The translations under genes and the position numbers were made by a program. Positions 1-5,642 of a stretch of 5,642 bases of DNA are shown here, piece after piece (positions within the stretch are counted from its first letter, which is position 1; every line of letters starts with the position of its first letter). Below the pieces are notes generated by a model that was not told the origin of the DNA, did not search any database, and saw only the letters and a program-made list of their open reading frames with translations. Source of the DNA: Psychrilyobacter sp. (lineage in GTDB: Bacteria > Fusobacteriota > Fusobacteriia > Fusobacteriales > Fusobacteriaceae); NCBI GenBank assembly GCA_030621995.1, contig JAUXGP010000123.1:1-5642 (forward strand), written 5' to 3'.

Positions 1-1
1 G

Positions 2-1957
2 CTTACCAAGAGGATGGGAAGTATCGAGGAGGGGAACACTGTTTCAGATTTTGAAAAGGAGGAGATCCACAGAGGGTTCTCCATAAATACTTCTGTTATC
101 CCCATAGAATATCGTGGGAATAAATATAATATCTTAGATACACCTGGTCACTTTGACTTTAAAGGAGAAATCAGTGCTGCACTTAGAGTAGCCGGGGGAG
201 CAGTTCTTGTGGTGGATGCCACTTCTGGTATTGAGGTAGGGACTGAAAAAGCTAATAAAATATTGGAGGAGAAAAAAATTCCAAGGGTTATCTTCATAAA
301 TAAGATGGATAAGGGATTTATCCAATACAATAAGATATTGGAGGAGTTAAAGGATACTTTTGGAAAGAAAATAGCTCCATTTTGTATTCCTATAGGTGAG
401 AAAGAAAAATTTCAAGGGTTTGTAAATGTAGTGGATCTAAAGGGACGAAAATACGATGGGGAAACTTGTGTGGATTCAGAAATTCCCCATGGGATGGAAA
501 TATCTCCCATCAGAGATATGCTGTTAGAAGCAGTAGCCGAATCCAATGAAGAGTTGATGGAAAAATTCTTTAATGGGGAAGAATTTACCGCTGAAGAGAT
601 CCATACCGGCCTTCATACAGGGATTGTGAACGGAGACATAATACCGGTATTGGTGGGATCAGCTATGAATTCCATTGGAATTCACACTTTATTTGATATA
701 TTTTTAAACTATATGCCAACTCCAAATGAGATGCAGGACGGTGAAAGAATAGGGAAAGATCCCAAAACATCAGAGCTTAAAATTAAAAAGGTGGATACCG
801 ATGAGGCCTTTTCTGCCATTGTATTCAAGACAATTGTAGACCCCTTTGTAGGGAGGATATCGTTGTTTAAGGTGAATTCTGGAGTTTTAAGAAAAGACAC
901 AGAAATTTTTAATGCAAATAAGAATAAGAGGGAAAAAATATCTAATTTATTCTATCTCAGGGGGATAACTCAAATAGACAGTGATGAGATAAGGGCCGGA
1001 GATATTGGCGGGACTACTAAGCTGCAGCATACTCAAACAGGGGATACTCTCTGTGACCTGAAAGATCTAATACTTTACCCTGCCATTGATTTTCCTGAAC
1101 CCTGTCTATATCTGGCAGTGGACCCACTGAATAAAAGTGATGATGAAAAGATAAGTATCCTCCTGCAAAAATTGACTGATGAAGATCCGACTTTTAAAGT
1201 TGAAAGAAATTATGAGACTAAACAGCTGCTAATAGGAGGCCAGGGAGAGAAACATTTAAAAGTTATAACTCACAAACTGCAAAATAAATTTGGAGTTAAC
1301 AGTCTTATATCTGAGCCCAAGATAAGTTACAGGGAGACTATAAAAGGCATGATAGAGGTTCAGGGGAAGCATAAAAAACAAACTGGTGGATCGGGTCAAT
1401 ATGGGGATGTGCATATAAGGTTTGAGCCCAGTGATCAAAAATTTGAATTTGTGGATAAGGTCAAGGGAGGGAGTGTACCTAAGCAGTATATATCAGCAGT
1501 GGAAAAAGGATTAGTCGAAGCAAGTCAAAATGGGATTTTAGCAGGCTATCCGCTGATTAATTTTAAAGCTACCCTTTTGGATGGATCTTACCATTCTGTA
1601 GATTCAAATGAACTTTCTTTTAAACTGGCAGCAATGCTTGCCTATAGACTGGGTGTGCCTAAAGCCAAACCTGTAATTTTAGAACCTATAATGAAGGTAG
1701 AGGTTTTAGTTCCCAATGATTACTTAGGAGATGTAATAGGTGATTTAAATAAAAGAAGGGGAAAAATATTAGGGATAGTGCCTTTTGGAGATCAGCAGAA
1801 GATAAGTGTAGATGCTCCTCAGAGGGAGATGTTAAAATATACTACTGACCTTAGAGCTATTACTCAGGCAAGGGGAGAATTCACACTGGAGTTTAAAAAC
1901 TTTGAGGAATTGCCGGAAAAAATCAGTGAAAAAATAATTTTAGAGAATAAAGAATAG
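2..1957 (+). CDS. EF-G-like translational GTPase (elongation factor G paralogue), 5' partial
   Basis: Ribosome-associated GTPase of the EF-G family, acting in the cytoplasm; canonical members drive translocation. The reading frame is open to the left edge (codons for LTKR precede the ATG at 14) and no Shine-Dalgarno site precedes that ATG, so the true start lies outside. About 40-45 residues including the P-loop are inferred missing. Numbering from the ATG at 14: switch I region RGFSI (20-24), G3 DTPGH (42-46), G4 NKMD (96-99), beta-barrel domain II about 265-350, domain III about 360-430 with GGQGEKHL, domain IV about 435-560 with KQTGGSGQYG (455-464) and VDSNELSFK, domain V about 561-635 with YLGDVIGDLNKRRGKILG and DLRAITQARG. 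The sequence has RGFSI where canonical EF-G has RGITI, plus an upstream EEGNTVSDF segment. This points to the EF-G-like (EF-G2/FusA2-type) paralogue rather than the housekeeping fusA. A terminator follows directly instead of tuf, so this is not the usual str operon. Family assignment is very sure; paralogue type is moderately sure. Confidence 0.95.
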   Translation, partial: LTKRMGSIEEGNTVSDFEKEEIHRGFSINTSVIPIEYRGNKYNILDTPGHFDFKGEISAALRVAGGAVLVVDATSGIEVGTEKANKILEEKKIPRVIFINKMDKGFIQYNKILEELKDTFGKKIAPFCIPIGEKEKFQGFVNVVDLKGRKYDGETCVDSEIPHGMEISPIRDMLLEAVAESNEELMEKFFNGEEFTAEEIHTGLHTGIVNGDIIPVLVGSAMNSIGIHTLFDIFLNYMPTPNEMQDGERIGKDPKTSELKIKKVDTDEAFSAIVFKTIVDPFVGRISLFKVNSGVLRKDTEIFNANKNKREKISNLFYLRGITQIDSDEIRAGDIGGTTKLQHTQTGDTLCDLKDLILYPAIDFPEPCLYLAVDPLNKSDDEKISILLQKLTDEDPTFKVERNYETKQLLIGGQGEKHLKVITHKLQNKFGVNSLISEPKISYRETIKGMIEVQGKHKKQTGGSGQYGDVHIRFEPSDQKFEFVDKVKGGSVPKQYISAVEKGLVEASQNGILAGYPLINFKATLLDGSYHSVDSNELSFKLAAMLAYRLGVPKAKPVILEPIMKVEVLVPNDYLGDVIGDLNKRRGKILGIVPFGDQQKISVDAPQREMLKYTTDLRAITQARGEFTLEFKNFEELPEKISEKIILENKE

Positions 1958-1978
1958 AACGTTAAGAGAAAAAAATCT

Positions 1979-2026
1979 AAAACCTGTGAAGTTGGCACTC
2001 AAAAAAAGTGTTTTCACGGGTTTTTT
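1979..2026 (+). terminator. Rho-independent terminator after the EF-G-like gene
   Basis: The hairpin arms are AACCTGTGAA (1981-1990) and TTCACGGGTT (2013-2022), pairing over 10 bp with one G-U. An inner CACT/AGTG helix can form around an A-rich loop. Flanking A residues at 1979-1980 extend the stem into the T run, and six Ts follow at 2021-2026. It starts about 20 nt after the TAA stop at 1955-1957, so the EF-G-like gene is the last gene of its transcript. Confidence 0.88.
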
Positions 2027-2142
2027 ATATACTCTAAAAAATATAAAGAAATATTTGATTTAAAAGGTTATTATAAAAGGATTTTATGTCTAATTAAGGT
2101 AAATAATAAAAAGAATGATTTTGAAAGATATTTTATATGGCA

Positions 2143-2348
2143 GGTGACAATATGGAGATGGATTTTGTATTAATTGGTTTAAATAGTGAAAAAAATTGAA
2201 AGTTGTGTTGAAAGTATTAAGGAAGTTAGTAAATTTTGAAGAACAGATTAAATATGATTTTAAATATATTGAAAAAAGAAATAGTCTTCTTGACCTTTGG
2301 ATATTATTTAAAACTGTATATGCTGTCTTAAAAGGAGCTGGTGAATAA
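2143..2348 (+). pseudogene. Decayed C-terminal remnant of a bacterial sugar transferase (WcaJ/PglC/EpsE-type)
   Basis: No intact ORF is present, but two overlapping frames carry pieces of one family in the expected order. In the first frame, 2143-2199, the translation GDNMEMDFVLIGLNSEKN resembles the family block GDM-x-x-VGPRPE with small insertions, then stops. In the second frame, open 2190-2348 (52 residues plus TAA), the end matches the family's C-terminus: NFEEQIKYDFKYIEKR, then NSLLDLWILFKTVYAVLKG and the final AGE. Family members typically end in YD-x-x-YI-x-x-x-SL-x-LDL-x-IL-x-x-T-x-x-VL-x-G-x-GA. The stretch normally between these blocks (the R-x-x-V-x-PG-x-(T/S)G-x-x-Q-V-NGR region) is missing, and neither the N-terminal membrane hairpin nor the catalytic DE pair was recognised upstream. 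The intact enzymes transfer a sugar phosphate to undecaprenyl phosphate to start polysaccharide or glycan synthesis. This copy cannot be functional. Sequence from about 2048 may be older debris of the same gene, but I could not support it. Confidence 0.62.
2331..2337 (+). promoter_or_regulatory. Shine-Dalgarno site for the small ORF, inside the remnant's last codons
   Basis: AAAGGAG lies 12 nt before the ATG at 2350 and only 3 nt before an in-frame GTG at 2341. Three nt is too close for initiation, so ATG is preferred, although its spacing is rather long. The site overlaps the last codons of the sugar transferase remnant, whose TAA is at 2346-2348, an arrangement typical of translational coupling. 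Confidence 0.55.
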
Positions 2349-2349
2349 A

Positions 2350-2562
2350 ATGGAATATACAGCAAAGGTAAAAATAAATTTAAAAGAAGTAAAATTAATT
2401 GAAGAACTGCTTAAAATAGAAATTAATAAAAATAAATTGACTATAGAATTTCATAATTTAATTGAATATAATGAAGTCTTAAAAAGCTTATTGAAAAAAA
2501 TTCAAATGGGACAAATTCATATTTTAGAGGATATTTTAGAGGATTCAGAAGAGAGTAAGTAA
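2350..2562 (+). CDS. Small hypothetical protein (70 residues), unrecognised
   Basis: I do not recognise this gene with confidence. It encodes 70 residues rich in Lys, Ile, Leu and Glu, with no signal peptide or membrane segment and no cysteines. The predicted pattern is a strand (EYTAKVKINL), a helix (KEVKLIEELLKI), a second strand (NKLTIEFHNL) and a long C-terminal helix (about residues 41-60), followed by an acidic tail (EDILEDSEES). This strand-helix-strand-helix order loosely recalls small Pcc1-type KEOPS subunits, but that is a shape resemblance only. The ORF starts at ATG, 1 nt after the stop of the decayed sugar transferase, and was probably its translationally coupled partner. It ends 34 nt before the converging rfbA stop. 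It is strongly AT-rich, more so than rfbA or the EF-G-like gene, in keeping with either a poorly conserved gene or drift. No promoter of its own was convincing, so whether it is expressed is uncertain. Confidence 0.55.
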   Translation: MEYTAKVKINLKEVKLIEELLKIEINKNKLTIEFHNLIEYNEVLKSLLKKIQMGQIHILEDILEDSEESK

Positions 2563-2596
2563 AATATCTAATCTATATCGATTTAAATTAAAAGAC

Positions 2597-3385
2597 CTAA
2601 TAATTAAATCCCTTTAAATACGCTATTTCTTCTAAACAGCTGACCATAATCCCCTGTCTTTTCTGTATTGTAGACACGAAATTAGCTGCGTCCAGTAAGC
2701 CCTCTTGAGTTCCTGTATCCAGCCATGCCATACCACGTCCTAAATTGACTACCTTCAGACTACCCTCATTTAAATAGATTTCATTTAAGGATGTTATTTC
2801 TAATTCACCTCTAGCAGATGGTTTAACTTGCTTAACTTTGTCTACAACTGTATTGTCATAAAAATATAATCCCGGTATAGCAAAATTTGATTTAGGGTTT
2901 TCTGGTTTTTCTTCCAGAGATATAACTTCTCCATCTTCGTTAAATTCAACTACACCAAAGGCTTCCGGATTATTTACCGGATATCCAAAAATTGTAGCTC
3001 CTTTTTCTTTTTCAAAAGCCCCCTTTAATTTCCCGGTTAATCCATGACCATAAAATACATTGTCTCCTAATATAAGTGCGCAGGGGTTCTGCCCAATAAA
3101 CTTTTCTCCTATGATAAAAGCTTCGGCTAAGCCGTTTGGAGCACTTTGTACAGCGTATTCTAATCTAATGCCATAATCAGATCCATCTCCTAATAACTCT
3201 TCAAAAACACTTATATCACGAGGTGTAGAGATTATTAACACCTCTTTAATTCCTGCTAACATTAGAATGGATAATGGGTAATAGATCATAGGTTTATCGT
3301 ATATGGGATTTATCTGCTTGCTGATTGCTTTAGTTATGGGATAGAGTCTTGTCCCCGATCCACCTGCCAGTACAATTCCTTTCAT
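2597..3385 (-). CDS. rfbA: Glucose-1-phosphate thymidylyltransferase (RmlA), C-terminally shortened
   Basis: Cytosolic enzyme making dTDP-glucose and pyrophosphate from dTTP and glucose-1-phosphate, the first step towards dTDP-L-rhamnose and related dTDP-sugars for surface polysaccharides. The 262-residue product shows the nucleotidyltransferase signature [13 protein letters not shown] (6-18), then KQ-x-x-P and [11 protein letters not shown] (29-39). Further along come [17 protein letters not shown] (metal-binding Asp in GDN), [22 protein letters not shown] and WLDTGT (second metal-binding Asp). The start is ATG with GGAGG 7 nt upstream. Family members are usually about 286-293 residues. This one stops just after the EEIAYLKGF block, so roughly 25-30 C-terminal residues of the usual helical tail are absent, and I found no matching tail in any frame downstream. 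The active-site core is complete, so catalysis may persist; stability or allosteric control may be altered. It follows the sensor-EAL gene by 21 nt on the same strand. The rmlB, rmlC and rmlD genes are not in this window. Confidence 0.93.
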   Translation of the reverse strand: MKGIVLAGGSGTRLYPITKAISKQINPIYDKPMIYYPLSILMLAGIKEVLIISTPRDISVFEELLGDGSDYGIRLEYAVQSAPNGLAEAFIIGEKFIGQNPCALILGDNVFYGHGLTGKLKGAFEKEKGATIFGYPVNNPEAFGVVEFNEDGEVISLEEKPENPKSNFAIPGLYFYDNTVVDKVKQVKPSARGELEITSLNEIYLNEGSLKVVNLGRGMAWLDTGTQEGLLDAANFVSTIQKRQGIMVSCLEEIAYLKGFNY

Positions 3386-3392
3386 AAATTGA

Positions 3393-3397
3393 CCTCC
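3393..3397 (-). promoter_or_regulatory. Shine-Dalgarno site of rfbA
   Basis: On the minus strand, GGAGG lies 7 nt before the rfbA ATG (3385-3383), within the 21-nt gap after the upstream gene's tandem stops (TAG then TGA, 3409-3404). A strong site in so short a gap supports rfbA being translated from the same transcript as the sensor-EAL gene. Confidence 0.75.
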
Positions 3398-3406
3398 ATA
3401 TGCTCA

Positions 3407-5356
3407 CTAAATTTTAGTATTTAATTTATTTAATTTCACAAAATATGTATCATTTTTTAATTTGTCTAAAACAGTTTCTAATTTTTCTGGTTTACCAAAA
3501 TAATATCCTTGAAAAATGTGTACTCCTAATCCCATTAAAAAGTTTATTTCTTTCTCTTCTTCGACCCCTTCTACTACAATTTTTAAATTTAAATTTTTTC
3601 CTAATTGAATTATTGTTTTCATAACATTCATATCTCTATGAGTTTTAAACATATTTACTACAAAAGACCGGTCTACTTTCAGAGTTGTTATGGGTAACTT
3701 TGCCAAAGAGGACAAGGATGAATACCCGGTACCGAAATCATCGATAAGAAAGTTTACCCCTGCATCCTTCAAAGTTTTAATTTTCTTTATGGAGTTATCG
3801 ACTTCATCTATGAAATTATCTTCTGTCAATTCAAATTCTATTCCATCCAGGTTATCATATTTTTCAAGCATTTCTTCCAGAAAAAACTCTTTATTGAAAT
3901 GATTAGGAGAGATATTTATAGATATTTTTGTTTTTAAAAGTTGAATATCTTTTTTAACTTGTCTTATTAAAAACTCCGTAAGTGAAATTATCAAGGAAGA
4001 ATTTTCAGCTATAGGAATGAATTTTATCGGTAGAATCATCCCTTTTTCTTTATGATTCCATTTCATAAGAGCCTCAAATTCTATTTTTTTACTTAAAACA
4101 TCTATTTTAGGCTGGTAGTAGACTTCAAATTCATGATTACTCAGCCCTCTTTGGAGGTCTAATTCCATTAAAGCAACTTCTTTGTCATCGCTTCCTTTCA
4201 TAAATCTAAGTTTTTCAAATAAAACTCTTAACATAGCATTTAAATTTGTTTCGCGATCCCATTTTAAAAAGACTTTACGAACAGTCATATGCAATTCACT
4301 TTTTTTCATAAAATCATATTTTTTTAAAGAATTATCAAACCTTTGCTCTAATTGTTCCATTGTTCCGCCGGATAGAGGTTCTTTAATAGCAACTAAAAAT
4401 TGATCTCCGTTTAACCTTATTATTTCATCGGTTTCTCTAAAAGTAGCTTTTAATATTTCGGCAAGTTTTTCTATCATATCGTCACCGATTTTTGTTCCGA
4501 ATTCTTCATTTATATAAGTCATATCCATAATATCAAATAAACCCAAAAACATTTTTTTATCTTCTAATGGGAGCTGTTTTATTATTTCATTCATTTTTTC
4601 TATCCCTTTTTCTCTTTTTAAAACCCCGGTGAGTCCATCATAATTTATATTTTTGATAAAAGTTTCTCGAAGTTTTTTCTGTTCCTTCATATTTTTTGAT
4701 ATTAACAATATAAATAAGAATAATATTAGCAATATCAATAATGTATGTAATATTTGATAAGAAATTTTTCTAAAGACAGCTTTATTTAAATTAGTTATAG
4801 TCATATCAGCACCAGCTATATATTTTCTGCCGTCTTTTGCAGCTGATATAAGATATACTGATCTGTAGTCACCAAGGTTATCTGAACTGTTGATATACAC
4901 AATATTCTGATTGTTAAACATATTGATAGTTTCCTCAATAGAATCATCTTCAACATCTTCAAAAGTAAACCAATAAAATTGAGAAACATCTTTCTTTTCA
5001 AAGTATTCAAGATATTCTTTGCTGGAACCTCCAATAGAAGTGTATGTAGGCATTTCATCTTCAATTATAATGGTATATAGAAAATCCACTTCATTTATTT
5101 GAGCCATATCTATAAGTTTTTGTGCAGTTTTTAAAATTTCCTTTTCACCATATGATTTATTGTTCATTCCATAAAAATTATAGTCATCTCCCAAATAAAA
5201 AGGTATATTTTTTGCAGTTTTATAGAGATTTTTATCTATTCGTTGAAGTTCTTTATGGTATAAGCTGTTACTTTCATAGTATAGATCTAATAATACTCCA
5301 ACTAATAAAATTAGAAAAATATATGTATTGTTTACTTTGATTTTTTTGAATTTCAT
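3407..5356 (-). CDS. Membrane sensor c-di-GMP phosphodiesterase (Cache-like / degenerate GGDEF / EAL)
   Basis: Membrane-bound protein of 649 residues, predicted to hydrolyse cyclic di-GMP to pGpG in response to an extracytoplasmic signal. Numbering is from the ATG at 5356. A first membrane helix lies at about 11-27. An extracytoplasmic sensor domain follows at about 28-195 and ends in a Cache-like block (SVYLISAAKDGRKYIAGADM). The second membrane helix is at about 200-220. The GGDEF domain (about 235-395) has the DGLTG entry (240-244) and an RxxD I-site (RETD, 307-310), but NGDQF (316-320) replaces GGDEF, so cyclase activity is unlikely. The EAL domain (about 400-630) keeps Glu428 in EAL, Asn481, Glu512 in LTE, Asp539-Asp540 in DDFGTGYSSL, Lys560 and Asp562 in KVDRSF, Glu596 in EGVE and Gln616 in QGYYF, so it should be active. 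The degenerate GGDEF may act as an allosteric GTP or c-di-GMP sensor (known for other hybrids; inferred here). An upstream in-frame TTG (5371) is rejected because it overlaps the Shine-Dalgarno site. rfbA follows after 21 nt. Confidence 0.93.
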   Translation of the reverse strand: MKFKKIKVNNTYIFLILLVGVLLDLYYESNSLYHKELQRIDKNLYKTAKNIPFYLGDDYNFYGMNNKSYGEKEILKTAQKLIDMAQINEVDFLYTIIIEDEMPTYTSIGGSSKEYLEYFEKKDVSQFYWFTFEDVEDDSIEETINMFNNQNIVYINSSDNLGDYRSVYLISAAKDGRKYIAGADMTITNLNKAVFRKISYQILHTLLILLILFLFILLISKNMKEQKKLRETFIKNINYDGLTGVLKREKGIEKMNEIIKQLPLEDKKMFLGLFDIMDMTYINEEFGTKIGDDMIEKLAEILKATFRETDEIIRLNGDQFLVAIKEPLSGGTMEQLEQRFDNSLKKYDFMKKSELHMTVRKVFLKWDRETNLNAMLRVLFEKLRFMKGSDDKEVALMELDLQRGLSNHEFEVYYQPKIDVLSKKIEFEALMKWNHKEKGMILPIKFIPIAENSSLIISLTEFLIRQVKKDIQLLKTKISINISPNHFNKEFFLEEMLEKYDNLDGIEFELTEDNFIDEVDNSIKKIKTLKDAGVNFLIDDFGTGYSSLSSLAKLPITTLKVDRSFVVNMFKTHRDMNVMKTIIQLGKNLNLKIVVEGVEEEKEINFLMGLGVHIFQGYYFGKPEKLETVLDKLKNDTYFVKLNKLNTKI

Positions 5357-5363
5357 AAGCACT

Positions 5364-5368
5364 CTCCT
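5364..5368 (-). promoter_or_regulatory. Shine-Dalgarno site deciding the start of the sensor-EAL gene
   Basis: On the minus strand, AGGAG at 5368-5364 is 7 nt before the ATG at 5356-5354. The longer reading frame from TTG at 5371 would run straight through this site and has no ribosome binding site of its own, so the ATG is the real start and the protein begins MKFKKIKVNN. Confidence 0.82.
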
Positions 5369-5453
5369 CAAAATATCTATCTAAATTCCGATCTCCCCAT
5401 TTTTATTATCTATACATATTTTTTCCATTTTTTCCTTTCATTAAATAAAAGAA

Positions 5454-5482
5454 AATATATTTACTACGCAATCTATACACAA
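5454..5482 (-). promoter_or_regulatory. Candidate sigma-70-type promoter for the sensor-EAL/rfbA unit
   Basis: On the minus strand, TTGTGT (5482-5477) and TATATT (5459-5454) are separated by 17 nt and match -35 and -10 elements with one or two differences each. Transcription would start near 5446, giving a leader of about 90 nt before the ATG at 5356. In such AT-rich DNA a match of this quality can arise by chance. Position and direction are right, but this is a prediction only. Confidence 0.35.
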
Positions 5483-5579
5483 TTTGAGATATATAAGAAT
5501 ATGGAGATTATATTGGAGAATGATTTTTCTCTAACGACTTCCTAAGAATTAGAATAAAAAATTAAAATAAATTTTGGTT

Positions 5580-5608
5580 TTGATTTTTTTGAGGGTACAC
5601 TGTACTAT
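5580..5608 (+). promoter_or_regulatory. Candidate plus-strand promoter reading out of the right edge
   Basis: TTGATT (5580-5585) and TACTAT (5603-5608) are separated by 17 nt, with an 11-bp palindrome (5595-5605) over the spacer and the start of the -10 element. It would serve a gene beyond the window, divergent from the sensor-EAL gene. No coding sequence is visible between it and position 5642. Confidence 0.28.
5595..5605. repeat. Perfect 11-bp palindrome GTACACTGTAC (possible operator)
   Basis: GTACA and TGTAC are exact inverted repeats around a single C, standing out as a more GC-containing patch within A/T homopolymer runs. The arms are too short for a terminator stem and the place, overlapping a candidate -10 element, suits a dimeric repressor site. 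No regulator is encoded in the window, so the operator role is inference. Confidence 0.35.
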
Positions 5609-5642
5609 AAAAGTTTTTTTGTTTGGAAAAATAACAATTGTA

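Larger units (their letters stand above)
5372..5642. other. Non-coding region upstream of the sensor-EAL gene
   Basis: About 270 bp, very AT-rich, without a supportable ORF on either strand (the longest ATG-led frame with a plausible start, at 5501, encodes 14 residues). It holds the candidate minus-strand promoter, the palindrome and the candidate plus-strand promoter. I saw no tRNA, riboswitch-like fold or terminator. A small GAGAA/TTCTC hairpin near 5516-5531 lacks a T tract and is not called. Confidence 0.6.

Noticed and set aside
2290..2320. TTGACC ... TGTATA as a promoter for the small ORF
   Set aside because: The spacing is 19 nt, the -10 match is weak, and the sequence is explained by the coding remnant (LDL and KTVY codons).
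2341..2349. GTG start at 2341 for the small ORF
   Set aside because: Only 3 nt separate it from the AAAGGAG site, too close for initiation. ATG at 2350 is the better start.
2090..2365. A 91-codon minus-strand open frame across the region before the small ORF
   Set aside because: Its product is low-complexity Phe/Tyr/Leu/Asn-rich and unlike any family I know. It lies antisense to the sugar transferase remnant, which explains the sequence better, and it has no clear Shine-Dalgarno site.
2563..2596. Bidirectional terminator between the converging genes
   Set aside because: Only weak AT-only palindromes (ATCGAT, ATTTAAAT) are present; there is no stable stem followed by a T tract on either strand.
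5357..5371. TTG start at 5371 giving a 654-residue sensor-EAL protein
   Set aside because: The extra five codons cover the Shine-Dalgarno sequence of the ATG at 5356 and have no binding site of their own.
5501..5545. Short ATG-led frame encoding 14 residues on the plus strand
   Set aside because: Very short, no convincing ribosome binding site, and expected by chance at this length.
1..5642. CRISPR array, tRNA or rRNA gene, insertion sequence or phage attachment site
   Set aside because: I found no regularly spaced repeats, no tRNA-like cloverleaf, no transposase pieces and no terminal inverted or target-site repeats.

Overview
The window is AT-rich. Coding preference is for A/T-ending codons, Shine-Dalgarno sites are strong (AGGAG/GGAGG), and coding runs on both strands with short spacers. 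Together with the type of translation factor at the left end, this suggests a low-GC anaerobe-like bacterium. I favour Fusobacteriota (Propionigenium/Ilyobacter/Psychrilyobacter-like) over low-GC Firmicutes, but this is an impression from composition and protein style, not a proof.

Layout, left to right. (1) Positions 1-1957, + strand: most of an EF-G-like translational GTPase gene, cut by the left window edge so that the P-loop is missing. It ends at a good intrinsic terminator (about 1979-2026). (2) Positions 2027-2348: no intact gene, but the right part reads, across a frameshift, as a decayed C-terminal remnant of a bacterial sugar transferase (the enzyme that starts polysaccharide or lipid-linked glycan synthesis). 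(3) Positions 2350-2562, + strand: a small, very AT-rich ORF of 70 residues, starting 1 nt after the remnant's stop codon; function unknown. (4) Positions 2597-3385, - strand: rfbA/rmlA, glucose-1-phosphate thymidylyltransferase, with a complete catalytic core but a shortened C-terminus. (5) Positions 3407-5356, - strand: a membrane-anchored c-di-GMP protein with a Cache-like extracytoplasmic sensor, a degenerate GGDEF domain and an EAL domain with all recognisable catalytic residues. It lies 21 nt upstream of rfbA in the same direction, so the two probably share a transcript. (6) Positions 5357-5642: non-coding, with a candidate minus-strand promoter for the sensor-EAL gene and, at the right edge, an 11-bp perfect palindrome next to a candidate plus-strand promoter.

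How the genes may work together. The c-di-GMP phosphodiesterase and the dTDP-sugar enzyme form a two-gene minus-strand unit, which would link second-messenger turnover with surface polysaccharide precursor supply. Between rfbA and the EF-G-like gene lies what looks like the scar of a polysaccharide locus: a truncated sugar transferase on one strand facing an rfbA that has lost its tail on the other. I see no convincing wholly new system. The most interesting items are this scar, the translationally coupled small ORF next to it, and the sensor-EAL/rfbA pairing.
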